From Bacteroidota bacterium (GTDB taxonomy: Bacteria > Bacteroidota > Ignavibacteria > Ignavibacteriales > Ignavibacteriaceae): a DNA stretch of 48,338 nt. The notes beneath the pieces are model-generated. The model saw nothing but the letters and a program-made list of their open reading frames with translations. It was not told the origin of the DNA and did not search any database. Made by a program: the position numbers and the translations under genes. Numbering within the stretch: the stretch's first letter is position 1; the number at the start of each line of letters is the position of its first letter. The stretch is taken from the NCBI GenBank assembly GCA_021796135.1, contig JAJYOQ010000001.1, forward strand, positions 1-48,338, in the 5' to 3' direction. Shown here one piece after another: positions 1 through 8,558 of the stretch.

Positions 1-547
1 GCAAAACCACTACTACTTCAATGGTCGGCGTCAGTTTTAGGAAAGTTCTATCGAACTCGTCAGCTTCTACAACAATAAATTCTCCCTGTCCTAAGCGTGC
101 ATTTGTTCCTCCAAGTCCGCTTAATTTACCTCCGACTATAATCGTTGGATCAATTCCTCCTTCGGTTAAAGTCAAACCGACCATTGAAGTAGTAGTGGTT
201 TTGCCGTGAGTGCCGGCTATTCCAATACCATATTTCATCCTCATGCATTCAGCCAGCATTTCTGATCGTTTTATTATCGGAATTTTTCTTTCGATAGCTG
301 CATGCACTTCGGGGTTATCAATCGATACAGCTGAAGAATATACAAGAACATCAGCATCCTTTAGGTTTTCCGGTGAATGCCCTTCGTAAATTTTAATTCC
401 TAGTTTGCTGAGATGAGTTGTAATATCAGAAGAATTTTTATCGCTGCCGGATATTTCAAATCCCTGATTCAAAAGAATTTCAGCGATACCGCTCATACCT
501 ATTCCGCCAATGCCTACAAAATGAACTTTTTTAATATTCTTGAACAT
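1..547 (-). CDS. murC: UDP-N-acetylmuramate--L-alanine ligase MurC (N-terminal part, cut by window edge)
   Basis: Adds L-alanine to UDP-MurNAc in the cytoplasm, the first step of peptide-stem synthesis. Reading the minus strand from the ATG at 547 gives an open frame of 182 codons that runs off the window. Near the start it has the nucleotide-binding glycine motif GIGGIGMSG, and further on the Mur-ligase ATP loop [11 protein letters not shown]. The AGTHGKTT variant is typical of MurC, while MurD/E/F here use GTNGKT or GSNGKT. The start abuts the stop of the preceding gene (548), so it is the last dcw gene visible. MurC proteins are usually about 450-480 residues, so more than half lies outside the window. 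No frame break is seen. Confidence 0.95.
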   Translation of the reverse strand, partial: MFKNIKKVHFVGIGGIGMSGIAEILLNQGFEISGSDKNSSDITTHLSKLGIKIYEGHSPENLKDADVLVYSSAVSIDNPEVHAAIERKIPIIKRSEMLAECMRMKYGIGIAGTHGKTTTTSMVGLTLTEGGIDPTIIVGGKLSGLGGTNARLGQGEFIVVEADEFDRTFLKLTPTIEVVVVL

Positions 548-1009
548 TTAACTCTTACCTATTTTTTCTTTAAGAGCATGGAACTCTTGAATCAATAATT
601 CTTCATTCTCGTAATCAGCAGGTCTGATAATTATAGACCGTATTCTCCCTTTTATTTTTAACCTAATAAATCTGAATACCTGATTATTAAATTTTTTTCT
701 TCTTTTTGATATTTTTATTTGAATAATATCGTTCATCATTAATATTTTTGAATCAAATCTATCGACGAAAAGAATACGATCGTCATTAATTTCCAAATAT
801 TTTTTCTTATATAAATTAAAGAGCAAAGACAAGAGTGAGATTATTACTATTATTCCGAAAAAATAAATTACAGGATCTTTAATAATTAGTGTAAACGAAC
901 CATCTACCACTTCACCGCGAATTACTATATAAATAACAAATGCCACGAAATAGATAATCGTTGACTGATAGTAGAAAGACATTTTATATTTAAATTTATG
1001 TTTATCCAT
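548..1009 (-). CDS. Two-TM membrane protein with bacterial-PH-like C-terminus, inside the dcw operon
   Basis: A 153-residue protein I do not recognise as a named family member. Two hydrophobic segments lie near residues 12-30 and 46-66, followed by a basic stretch and a C-terminal half of alternating beta-like strands (LEINDDRILFVDRF, then IIQIKISKRRKKF, then a strand rich in R/I). This arrangement, two TM helices followed by a small strand-rich domain ending in a helix, resembles bacterial PH-domain (bPH/YdbS-like) membrane proteins, but that is judged by eye. It lies between murG (start of the gap 1010-1014) and murC with almost no spacing, so it is cotranscribed with cell-wall genes. A role in division or envelope work is only inferred from position. 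Confidence 0.8.
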   Translation of the reverse strand: MDKHKFKYKMSFYYQSTIIYFVAFVIYIVIRGEVVDGSFTLIIKDPVIYFFGIIVIISLLSLLFNLYKKKYLEINDDRILFVDRFDSKILMMNDIIQIKISKRRKKFNNQVFRFIRLKIKGRIRSIIIRPADYENEELLIQEFHALKEKIGKS

Positions 1010-1014
1010 AAATA

Positions 1015-2118
1015 TTAATTATTTCTTGCAAATTTTATTGCATGCTGGGCAATCTCAGCAGTTGCATTTGGTTTACTTAGCAAAAGAGCATTTTGTCTTA
1101 AGTTATTAAGCTTAGATAAATTATTAATAGTTGAAATAACTTCTTCCGATAGTTTATTATTTATCATATTATCTTCTATCAATATTGCAGCATTCTTATC
1201 GGATAAAGACTTTGCGTTAAAAAATTGATGATTTTCTGCTACATTAGGAGATGGGACGAGAATAGAAGGTATCCCTAAAGCGAGCAGCTCTGCAATTGTA
1301 GTTGCTCCTGCTCTTGCGACCATTAAATCGCATGCAGAATAAGCTATATTCATCCTATCAATAAAAGGTAAAATAATAATGTTTCCTGAAGATAAATTTT
1401 TGTATTTTTCTAAATAATAATTTCCTGTTTGCCAAATTATCTGAATCTCGTTTTCTTCAAGGATTTTTATCGATGCTGCAACAGCTTCGTTTAAAGAACC
1501 TGCGCCTAAACTTCCCCCAAGTATCAATAATGTTTTCTTATTATTAGAAAGTTTAAACTCTTTTAATGCATCCTCCTTAGAAGATTCTTTCAAATTTTCA
1601 CGCACAGGATTACCTGTGACAAATACCTTTTGATTTCCCGGAAAATACTTCAATGAGTCTTCAAAACTTATATGAATTTCGTCTGCGTATTTTGACAACA
1701 ATTTAGTTGTAATGCCCGGGAAGCTATTCTGTTCAATTAGAATAATTTTTGCGCCGATTAAAGAGGATCCATAGATTGCCGGTCCGGCTACATATCCGCC
1801 TGTTCCAATTGCAACATCAGGTTTAAATTTTATATTAATAAATATTGATTGAATAACTGAGACAATTAATTTTAACGGAAATAATAAGTTTTCAAAAGTT
1901 AATTTTCTTGAAAAGCCTTTAATCCATATCGGGCTAAATTTAAATCCCAGCTTTGGAACAACTCTTCCTTCTATTTTAGATTTAGTCCCGACGAATAAGA
2001 TTTCAGATTCAGGCAATAGAGACATTATTTTTTCTGCCACAGCAATTGCAGGAAATAAATGACCGCCAGTGCCGCCACCGGCAAATAAAAATCGATATTT
2101 CTTTTTATATGTTTCCAT
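1015..2118 (-). CDS. murG: UDP-N-acetylglucosamine transferase MurG (lipid II synthesis)
   Basis: Transfers GlcNAc from UDP-GlcNAc to lipid I at the inner membrane face, giving lipid II. The 367 residues match the normal size of the family. The N-terminal GT-B signature GGGTGGH is at residues 14-20. IGTGGYVAGP and the EQN motif follow mid-protein, and the C-terminal donor-binding half has GGSLGAGSLNEA and RAGATTIAELLALGIPSILVP-type residues, including the expected RAGA/E region. The ATG at 2118 overlaps the ftsW stop by one base (TAATG), which argues for translational coupling and fixes the start. Confidence 0.97.
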   Translation of the reverse strand: METYKKKYRFLFAGGGTGGHLFPAIAVAEKIMSLLPESEILFVGTKSKIEGRVVPKLGFKFSPIWIKGFSRKLTFENLLFPLKLIVSVIQSIFINIKFKPDVAIGTGGYVAGPAIYGSSLIGAKIILIEQNSFPGITTKLLSKYADEIHISFEDSLKYFPGNQKVFVTGNPVRENLKESSKEDALKEFKLSNNKKTLLILGGSLGAGSLNEAVAASIKILEENEIQIIWQTGNYYLEKYKNLSSGNIIILPFIDRMNIAYSACDLMVARAGATTIAELLALGIPSILVPSPNVAENHQFFNAKSLSDKNAAILIEDNMINNKLSEEVISTINNLSKLNNLRQNALLLSKPNATAEIAQHAIKFARNN

Positions 2119-3242
2119 TATGCATTAGCCACATTGGCATTATTATTTGATACAGCTAATTCCTTTGCTCCGGTATATGCAATATTCACGAGGATACCTA
2201 CAGAAACACAAAGGAAAATTAATGAAGTACCGCCATAGCTTATAAAAGGAAGAGGCAGTCCGGTCGTCGGTACTAGACCGGTAGAAACAGCAATATTTAC
2301 AAATGCATAGACAACAATTGAAAATGTAATCCCGAAAGCAAGCAGCTGCCCAAATTTATCTTTAGCTTTTTTAGCTACCAATATTCCCGCTGCAAACAAT
2401 ACTAGGTAACAAATCAAGGCTAGTACCGATCCGATAAATCCTAGCTCTTCTCCTAGAATTGCAAAAATAAAGTCGCCATATGCTTCAGGTAAAAACAAAT
2501 TACTCTGCAAGCTATGCCCTAAGCCCACACCGAATATTCCTCCGCTTCCGAGTCCTAATAATGCCTGATGAACCTGAATATTTGCATATCCTCCGTGTTT
2601 AGAAGCGTTAAGATATGATAATATTCGAATCCTTGAATGAGGTATTATCATTGCAATAACTACAGCACCGATTATTGAAACAATTGAAGTATAGACTAAA
2701 TGATTTAATCTCACGCCTCCCACATAGAGCATGCTAAAAGAAATAAAAACAAGCAGAATTCCATTGCTGACATTCGGCTGAATCAGAATTAAACCTGAAA
2801 TTATTAATATCCAAATCAATAGGAATCCGAAACCTTCTTTGTAATTTTTTAAAACATCCTGCTTACTTTCAAGAAGGTAAGCGAGGTGAATTATTAAAAT
2901 CAGTTTTGCAATATCTGCTGGTTGAAAGCTGAGGATACCTAAATGAATCCATCTGCCGGCGCCTTTAATTTCAGGCGCTATAAATAATGTCAGCAGCAAT
3001 ACAAATGAAATAATAAATATTGCTGATTTGCTGAATTTCTTGTAAATATTGTAAGGAACTGCACTAAAGAAAACCAGGCATAATATTCCGAGAATAACTC
3101 TTGTCACATGAGAATTAAACAAATGGAATAAGCTGTCAAATCTGAACTCGCTATAAGTGCTGCTAGCGCTCATTACTATAATTAAGCCGAGCAGCATCAG
3201 AATAAATACGTCAAAAAATATTATTAGTGCTAGTTTTTTCAT
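2118..3242 (-). CDS. ftsW: SEDS-family peptidoglycan glycosyltransferase FtsW
   Basis: Polytopic membrane glycosyltransferase that polymerises lipid II at the septum together with a class B PBP. The 374 residues hold about ten hydrophobic segments. SEDS signatures seen include LSFQPADIAKL near residue 105, GLGSGGIFGVGLG in the middle, EELGFIGS, and the C-terminal PFISYGGTSLI. It lies between murD and murG, as expected for ftsW rather than the elongasome paralogue rodA, and a class B PBP is encoded upstream in the same operon. The start at 3242 abuts the murD stop with no gap. RodA cannot be excluded from motifs alone, but context is strong. Confidence 0.94.
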   Translation of the reverse strand: MKKLALIIFFDVFILMLLGLIIVMSASSTYSEFRFDSLFHLFNSHVTRVILGILCLVFFSAVPYNIYKKFSKSAIFIISFVLLLTLFIAPEIKGAGRWIHLGILSFQPADIAKLILIIHLAYLLESKQDVLKNYKEGFGFLLIWILIISGLILIQPNVSNGILLVFISFSMLYVGGVRLNHLVYTSIVSIIGAVVIAMIIPHSRIRILSYLNASKHGGYANIQVHQALLGLGSGGIFGVGLGHSLQSNLFLPEAYGDFIFAILGEELGFIGSVLALICYLVLFAAGILVAKKAKDKFGQLLAFGITFSIVVYAFVNIAVSTGLVPTTGLPLPFISYGGTSLIFLCVSVGILVNIAYTGAKELAVSNNNANVANA

Positions 3243-4589
3243 TTATAAATTATTTACAATTTCTTTAAATACTTTTCCGCGGTGTTCATAACTATTGAAC
3301 ATATCGAAACTTGCACACGCCGGCGACAAAAGGACAATTTCATTCTGGCGTGCTTCTTTATTAGCTTCAGATACTGCTTCCTCTAAAGATTTAACTATTT
3401 CTACTTTAACAATACCATGAAAAAAGTTAAATATTTTTTCAGCAGACGCACCTAAAGCATAAATTTTTTTAACTTTATTTATAACTAAATCTTTTATTTG
3501 ATTATAATCATTTCCTTTGTCAAGTCCGCCAAGGATTAGGAATATTGGTTCCTCATAACTGCGCAAGGCATACCAGACAGAATCAATATTAGTAGCTTTA
3601 GAATCATTGATATATTTCACTCCTTCAAGTTCGCGTACCAATTCCATTCTATGTTCAACCCCGGCAAAGGAACTTAAAGCTTCAATAATTTTATCATTGT
3701 TCCCTCCTAATATTTTAGCGCTTATAATTGCAGCCATTGAATTAGCATAATTATGCTCCCCGTTTAATTTAATATCGGTTAAAGAACATGAGAATAGAAG
3801 TTTTGAATTAAGATAGTATTTTATTTTTTCTCCTTCTAAATAAGCTCCGTTAGATTGTTTATCATGCAGAGAAAAGAATAAAGTTTTTCCTCTAGGTCTT
3901 CCGAGTGAATTAATAAGCGTTTCACTGTCCTTATTAATAATTAAATAATCATCAATGCTTTGATTCATAAAGATTCTTAGCTTTGCATCAATATAATTCT
4001 TATAAATATTATCATAGCGATTAAGATGATCCGGAGTGATGTTCAGGATCATCGCAATATAAGGTTTGAAATTATCTATAAAATCTAGTTGAAAACTTGA
4101 AACCTCCAGCACCACAATTTCATCGGGCTTAACATCAAGCGCAATTTCTGAAAAAGCATTTCCAATATTACCGGCAACATAAGTATTAAAACCGCACGAC
4201 TTTAGAATATATCCGGTTAAACTTGTTGTTGTTGTTTTGCCGTTAGTACCTGTTATTGCAATAATTTTTCCTTTACAGAAGCTTGCTGCTAATTCGATTT
4301 CACTTATAATTTTAATTTTTTTATCGGTAGCGTTCTGAATTATAAATGAATTTGAAGGTACACCGGGACTAACGACAAATAAATCACAGTCAAAGACTCT
4401 TTCAGAATGTTCACCGATTTCAAAATCTATGTGATTACTTTTTAGAGCCTCAATAGATTCAGATAATTTTTCTTTTTTTCCTGAATCACTGACAAACGGT
4501 ATACCGCCAAGGTTCTTAATCAACTTAGCAGCTCCGATACCGCTTTTGACGGCTCCAATAATCGATATTTTTTTATTTTTAATTTCCAT
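3243..4589 (-). CDS. murD: UDP-N-acetylmuramoylalanine--D-glutamate ligase MurD
   Basis: Adds D-glutamate to UDP-MurNAc-L-Ala in the cytoplasm. The 448-residue length is typical. The N-terminal Rossmann-like domain begins ISIIGAVKSGIGAAK. The ATP loop GTNGKTTTT lies at residues 114-122. Mid-domain landmarks are EVSSFQLD and ILNITPDHLNRY, with HRMELV and NDSKATN following in the later part; NDSKATN and the SPACASFDMF near the C-terminus are MurD hallmarks. Its start overlaps the mraY stop by one base (4589), so it is part of the tightly packed dcw transcript. Confidence 0.97.
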   Translation of the reverse strand: MEIKNKKISIIGAVKSGIGAAKLIKNLGGIPFVSDSGKKEKLSESIEALKSNHIDFEIGEHSERVFDCDLFVVSPGVPSNSFIIQNATDKKIKIISEIELAASFCKGKIIAITGTNGKTTTTSLTGYILKSCGFNTYVAGNIGNAFSEIALDVKPDEIVVLEVSSFQLDFIDNFKPYIAMILNITPDHLNRYDNIYKNYIDAKLRIFMNQSIDDYLIINKDSETLINSLGRPRGKTLFFSLHDKQSNGAYLEGEKIKYYLNSKLLFSCSLTDIKLNGEHNYANSMAAIISAKILGGNNDKIIEALSSFAGVEHRMELVRELEGVKYINDSKATNIDSVWYALRSYEEPIFLILGGLDKGNDYNQIKDLVINKVKKIYALGASAEKIFNFFHGIVKVEIVKSLEEAVSEANKEARQNEIVLLSPACASFDMFNSYEHRGKVFKEIVNNL

Positions 4590-5698
4590 TATCTAATCTT
4601 AAATGAAGCAACACTTATGATAGCTAAAATTATCGCAATAATATAAAACCTTATAACGATCTTTGGCTCCGGCCATCCTAACATTTCAAAATGATGGTGA
4701 AGAGGAGCCATTTTAAAAATTCTTTTACCCTGACCGTATTTTTTCTTAGTATACTTAAAATAAACTCGCTGAAGAATAACTGATATTGTTTCCATAAAAA
4801 ATATTCCGCCTAGTATTGGAATCAATAACTCTTTTTTTATTAAAACTGCAAGAATGCCGAAAGCACCTCCGAGTGCGAGGGAACCCGTATCGCCCATAAA
4901 TACCTGGGCAGGGTATGAATTAAACCACAGGAAACCGAGAGACGCACCAATCAAAGCTGCTATATAAACAGTTAATTCTCCCGATCCAGGTAAATAAATT
5001 ATATCAAGATAATTAGAATAAATAGCATTCCCGGAAACATAGCTCATAAAAACGAGTGCAAGCATTACTATTATAGTCACACCGATTGCCAAGCCATCAA
5101 GACCGTCAGTTAGATTTACTGCATTTGAAGTAGCCGTAATAATAAAAATGACAACAGGTATATACATAAAGGAAAAATTAAGATTAACATTCTTCAAAAA
5201 TGGTACTGTTGTCAAAGAATGTATCCCGGAAAATTGAGGGGAAAAATAAATAACGGCTCCGACTATAAGACCAATTAAAACCTGGCCTAAAAGTTTATAG
5301 CGAGCAATTAAACCGTTTGGCAACTTTTTTATAACTTTTAAATAATCATCAAGAAATCCGACCGCACTTAACCAAATCGTCCCGACAAGAATTAAAATAA
5401 TATAAATACTTTTAATATCAGCCCAGAGCAAAACAGGAAGAATAACAGATATTATAATAATAATTCCGCCCATAGTAGGAGTACCGGCTTTTGACCAATG
5501 AAATTTCGGTCCGTCAGCTTTTTTAGCCTCTCCGATTTGATGTTTTTGCAATATTTTTATGATTTTTGGACCTAAGTATATAGACAGCAAAAGACCGGTT
5601 ATGGCTGCAACAGCCATCCTAAAAGTCAGGAACCTGAATACTTTGAACCCGGGAGGGCTAAAAACTTTATTTATATATTCAAATAAATAGTATAACAT
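4589..5698 (-). CDS. mraY: Phospho-N-acetylmuramoyl-pentapeptide transferase MraY
   Basis: Integral membrane enzyme that attaches phospho-MurNAc-pentapeptide to undecaprenyl phosphate, making lipid I. The 369 residues have about ten TM segments. Catalytic landmarks are all visible: DDYLK, the Asp-rich loop NAVNLTDGLDGLA, FMGDTGSLALGG, and the MraY-specific MAPLHHHFEMLGW near the C-terminus. TMGGIIII early in the protein is also characteristic. Start and stop overlap murF and murD by one base each. No unusual substitution is evident. Confidence 0.97.
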   Translation of the reverse strand: MLYYLFEYINKVFSPPGFKVFRFLTFRMAVAAITGLLLSIYLGPKIIKILQKHQIGEAKKADGPKFHWSKAGTPTMGGIIIIISVILPVLLWADIKSIYIILILVGTIWLSAVGFLDDYLKVIKKLPNGLIARYKLLGQVLIGLIVGAVIYFSPQFSGIHSLTTVPFLKNVNLNFSFMYIPVVIFIITATSNAVNLTDGLDGLAIGVTIIVMLALVFMSYVSGNAIYSNYLDIIYLPGSGELTVYIAALIGASLGFLWFNSYPAQVFMGDTGSLALGGAFGILAVLIKKELLIPILGGIFFMETISVILQRVYFKYTKKKYGQGKRIFKMAPLHHHFEMLGWPEPKIVIRFYIIAIILAIISVASFKIR

Positions 5699-7092
5699 TA
5701 ATCATTCGCTTTTTTTTCAATAATTTGTTCAAATTCTTCCATTCTCATCCCTCTAGATCCTTTTACAAGCACAACAGATCCCGCAAAATCAAAATGTGAT
5801 AAAAAGGATTTTAAGGACTCTCTATTTCGGAAATGTTTACTCTCAATTTTTTGACTTTTCAACACTTTATTCAGGTTATTCATTAATGAGCCAATAGTGT
5901 AAACAGAACTAATTTTATTTTTAAAAATTTCTTTTGCTAATTCTTCATGAAGTCTTACAGAGTCTTTTCCAAGCTCAAACATATCGCCAAGGACCAAGAT
6001 CTTTTTCTTATATAAATTGATTGATCTAACCAAATTAAATGCGCTTTTCATTGACTCAGGATTAGCATTGTAAGTATCATCCACGACAATAAAATTTTTA
6101 TTTTTAATAACATTTAGTCTTTTGTCAACAGGAGTAATTTGTTTTAATCCAGAGGTTATCTGATTTTTCTTTAACCCCAAATTCAATCCGATTGAAAGCG
6201 CTGCAATAAAATTCTTCGCGCTATTCATTCCGTAAAGGGGCAATTCAAAGTGCATCGACTTGTTCTTAAATTTTACCGTTAACTGAGGATGTCCTTCTAG
6301 ACTTACACTAGTAATCTTACCGCTGACATCAGCATTATATTTTTTAAGAGAATAAGTAATTTTCTTTTTATATTTTTTACTATACTCGGTTAAATATTTG
6401 TCGTCAATATTAACTGATATCGTTCCACCTGCTTTTATAGTTTCATTAAAAAGCGCTGCTTTTTCAGTCAAAACTCCGCGTTTATTTTTTAAAAATTCAA
6501 GATGAGATTCTCCGATATTCGTTATAACAGCATAATCAGGCTGTGCGATAGATGCTGTATATTGAATTTCACCAAAATGATTTGTTCCCAACTCGATAAT
6601 TACAATTTCATGTTTTTCGTTTGATGAAAGAATTGTAAGAGGAACTCCTATATGGTTATTATTATTTTTAAATGTCTTATTGACGGAATATTTTTGGGTT
6701 AACAAAGCTGCCAACATTTCTTTCGTTGAAGTTTTTCCGTTGCTTCCCGAAATTCCAATTACAATAGCATTTAATTTTTTTCTCCAAATCTTAGCCAGGT
6801 CTCCAAGTGCTTCGGAAGTATTCGAAACAGTTACTAAAGGAATCTTGACATCGCGGAATTTCTTATAATTATTTTTATTAATAATAACAATCGAAGCACC
6901 TTTTTCAATTGCCTGACGAATGAATGAATGTCCGTCAAATTTATCTCCTTTAATAGCTATAAAGAGAGAATTTTTTAAAGTACTTCTCGAATCAATAGAA
7001 ACTTTAGATACGGGTTTAAATTTATCCGCATTATATATTTCAGCAGAAGGCAAATTAAAGAAATCAGTCAATGTTAAATTTATCTTTTTCAT
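5698..7092 (-). CDS. murF: UDP-MurNAc-tripeptide--D-alanyl-D-alanine ligase MurF
   Basis: Adds D-Ala-D-Ala to the stem peptide in the cytoplasm, completing the UDP-MurNAc-pentapeptide. The 464 residues have the MurF N-terminal substrate domain (SIDSRS, FIAIKGDKFDGHSFI), the ATP loop GSNGKTSTKEM, NNNNHIGVPLT, ELGTNHFGEI, ITNIGESHLE, and the late DDTYNANPESM motif that distinguishes MurF. It overlaps murE by 4 bases and mraY by one. The order murE-murF-mraY is the ancestral dcw order. Confidence 0.97.
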   Translation of the reverse strand: MKKINLTLTDFFNLPSAEIYNADKFKPVSKVSIDSRSTLKNSLFIAIKGDKFDGHSFIRQAIEKGASIVIINKNNYKKFRDVKIPLVTVSNTSEALGDLAKIWRKKLNAIVIGISGSNGKTSTKEMLAALLTQKYSVNKTFKNNNNHIGVPLTILSSNEKHEIVIIELGTNHFGEIQYTASIAQPDYAVITNIGESHLEFLKNKRGVLTEKAALFNETIKAGGTISVNIDDKYLTEYSKKYKKKITYSLKKYNADVSGKITSVSLEGHPQLTVKFKNKSMHFELPLYGMNSAKNFIAALSIGLNLGLKKNQITSGLKQITPVDKRLNVIKNKNFIVVDDTYNANPESMKSAFNLVRSINLYKKKILVLGDMFELGKDSVRLHEELAKEIFKNKISSVYTIGSLMNNLNKVLKSQKIESKHFRNRESLKSFLSHFDFAGSVVLVKGSRGMRMEEFEQIIEKKAND

Positions 7093-8558
7093 AGCCCTAA
7101 ATATTTTTCCGCTGTCTCTTTATCTGAAAAATGATGTTTAACTCCATTAATCTCCTGATAATTTTCATGTCCTTTACCGGCAATTAATATCACAGCATCG
7201 TCTTCTGAAGATTGTATCGCTGTTTTAATTGCTTCTTCACGATTTTCAATAACTTCATAATTGTTTTTATTGATACCTTTCTTAATATCTTCTATTATAG
7301 AAAACGGATCTTCCGATCTTGGATTATCTGAAGTTATAAAAGCTTTTTTACTAAGATCAGTTGCAATCTTTCCCATTACCGGTCTTTTGGTTTTATCACG
7401 GTTACCCCCGCAGCCAAAAATAGTATAGATTGAATTTTTATTTTTTGTAATTTCCTTAGCTGCAATTAATGCTTTCTCTAAACTGTCGGCAGTATGAGAA
7501 TAATCTATGATTACCTTTTTTAATCCTTTACCGATCACTTCAAATCTGCCCGGGACTTGCTTTGTTCTCTTAATACCTTGAATTATAGAATCGCTGTCAA
7601 TGCCTAATAATACAGCTGCAGCAAAAGCTGAGCATGCATTGTATGCGTTAAATTCACCTACAAGTAAAGTATTCAGTTCAAAATTTTGTCCCTTATAAGA
7701 AATTGAAAATGAAGTTCCACTTAAATCGTAAGAAATATTTCCTAGAATAAAATCCGACCCGGACACTGTCCCGTAAGAATAAAGTTTTGCTTTTGAATCC
7801 TTAATCAATGCATAGCTATTTTTATCATCAGCATTATAAATTCCAACCGAAGCTGAAGACAAATTATCAAAAAGAATTTTCTTAGCTTCAAGATATTTTT
7901 CAAATGATTTATGGAAATCAAGGTGGTCGGAAGTAATATTTGAAAAAACGGCTGTATTAAAATTCAATGAATGAACTCTTTCTAAGACCAGCGAGTGAGA
8001 CGAAACCTCCATAACAGCATAATTGCAGCCATCATTAATCATATTCCAGAATAATTCATTTAAATCATTTGATTCCGGCGTAGTTAGAGACGACTTTACC
8101 TCAACATTACCGATTAAATTAGTAATTGTCCCAATTAGACCGACCTTATTTCCTGCAGTTTCCAATATATTTTTTATAAAATAAGTAGTAGTTGTTTTAC
8201 CATTAGTACCAGTAACACCGATTAGTTTTATTTTCTTAGTTGGTTCTTTGTAAAAAGAATTAGAAATCTCTGCCAAAGCAATACGGCTGTTCTTTACCAA
8301 TATCTTTGCAATTTTTCCATGCGTAAAAATCTCATCAGGGACAGAATTATTTTCTTCTAAAATGACTGCAATAGCACCTTTGTTAATTGCATCTAAAATA
8401 AATTTATGCCCATCTAAATTAAATCCCTTAATAGCCGCAAAAACAGAATTTTTAGATACTTTCCTCGAATCATAGAAAATTCCGGAAACATCTTTTCGCT
8501 GCACTTCTCCAGTAACTTGAATAACATTTATACTGTTTAATAATTCAGTTAATTCCAT
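7089..8558 (-). CDS. murE: UDP-MurNAc-L-Ala-D-Glu--2,6-diaminopimelate ligase MurE
   Basis: Adds the third stem amino acid in the cytoplasm. The 489 residues show the N-terminal domain (DSRKVSKNSVFAAIKG), ATP loop GTNGKTTTT, LTTPESNDL, EVSSHSL, NITSDHLDFH, and DYSHTADSLEKAL. The substrate-selecting motif reads DNPRSEDP; the Arg in DNPR is the meso-diaminopimelate signature, whereas lysine-adding enzymes differ there. This predicts DAP-type peptidoglycan, as expected for a diderm. The ATG at 8558 overlaps the PBP stop by one base, and its 3' end overlaps murF by four. Confidence 0.97.
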   Translation of the reverse strand: MELTELLNSINVIQVTGEVQRKDVSGIFYDSRKVSKNSVFAAIKGFNLDGHKFILDAINKGAIAVILEENNSVPDEIFTHGKIAKILVKNSRIALAEISNSFYKEPTKKIKLIGVTGTNGKTTTTYFIKNILETAGNKVGLIGTITNLIGNVEVKSSLTTPESNDLNELFWNMINDGCNYAVMEVSSHSLVLERVHSLNFNTAVFSNITSDHLDFHKSFEKYLEAKKILFDNLSSASVGIYNADDKNSYALIKDSKAKLYSYGTVSGSDFILGNISYDLSGTSFSISYKGQNFELNTLLVGEFNAYNACSAFAAAVLLGIDSDSIIQGIKRTKQVPGRFEVIGKGLKKVIIDYSHTADSLEKALIAAKEITKNKNSIYTIFGCGGNRDKTKRPVMGKIATDLSKKAFITSDNPRSEDPFSIIEDIKKGINKNNYEVIENREEAIKTAIQSSEDDAVILIAGKGHENYQEINGVKHHFSDKETAEKYLGL

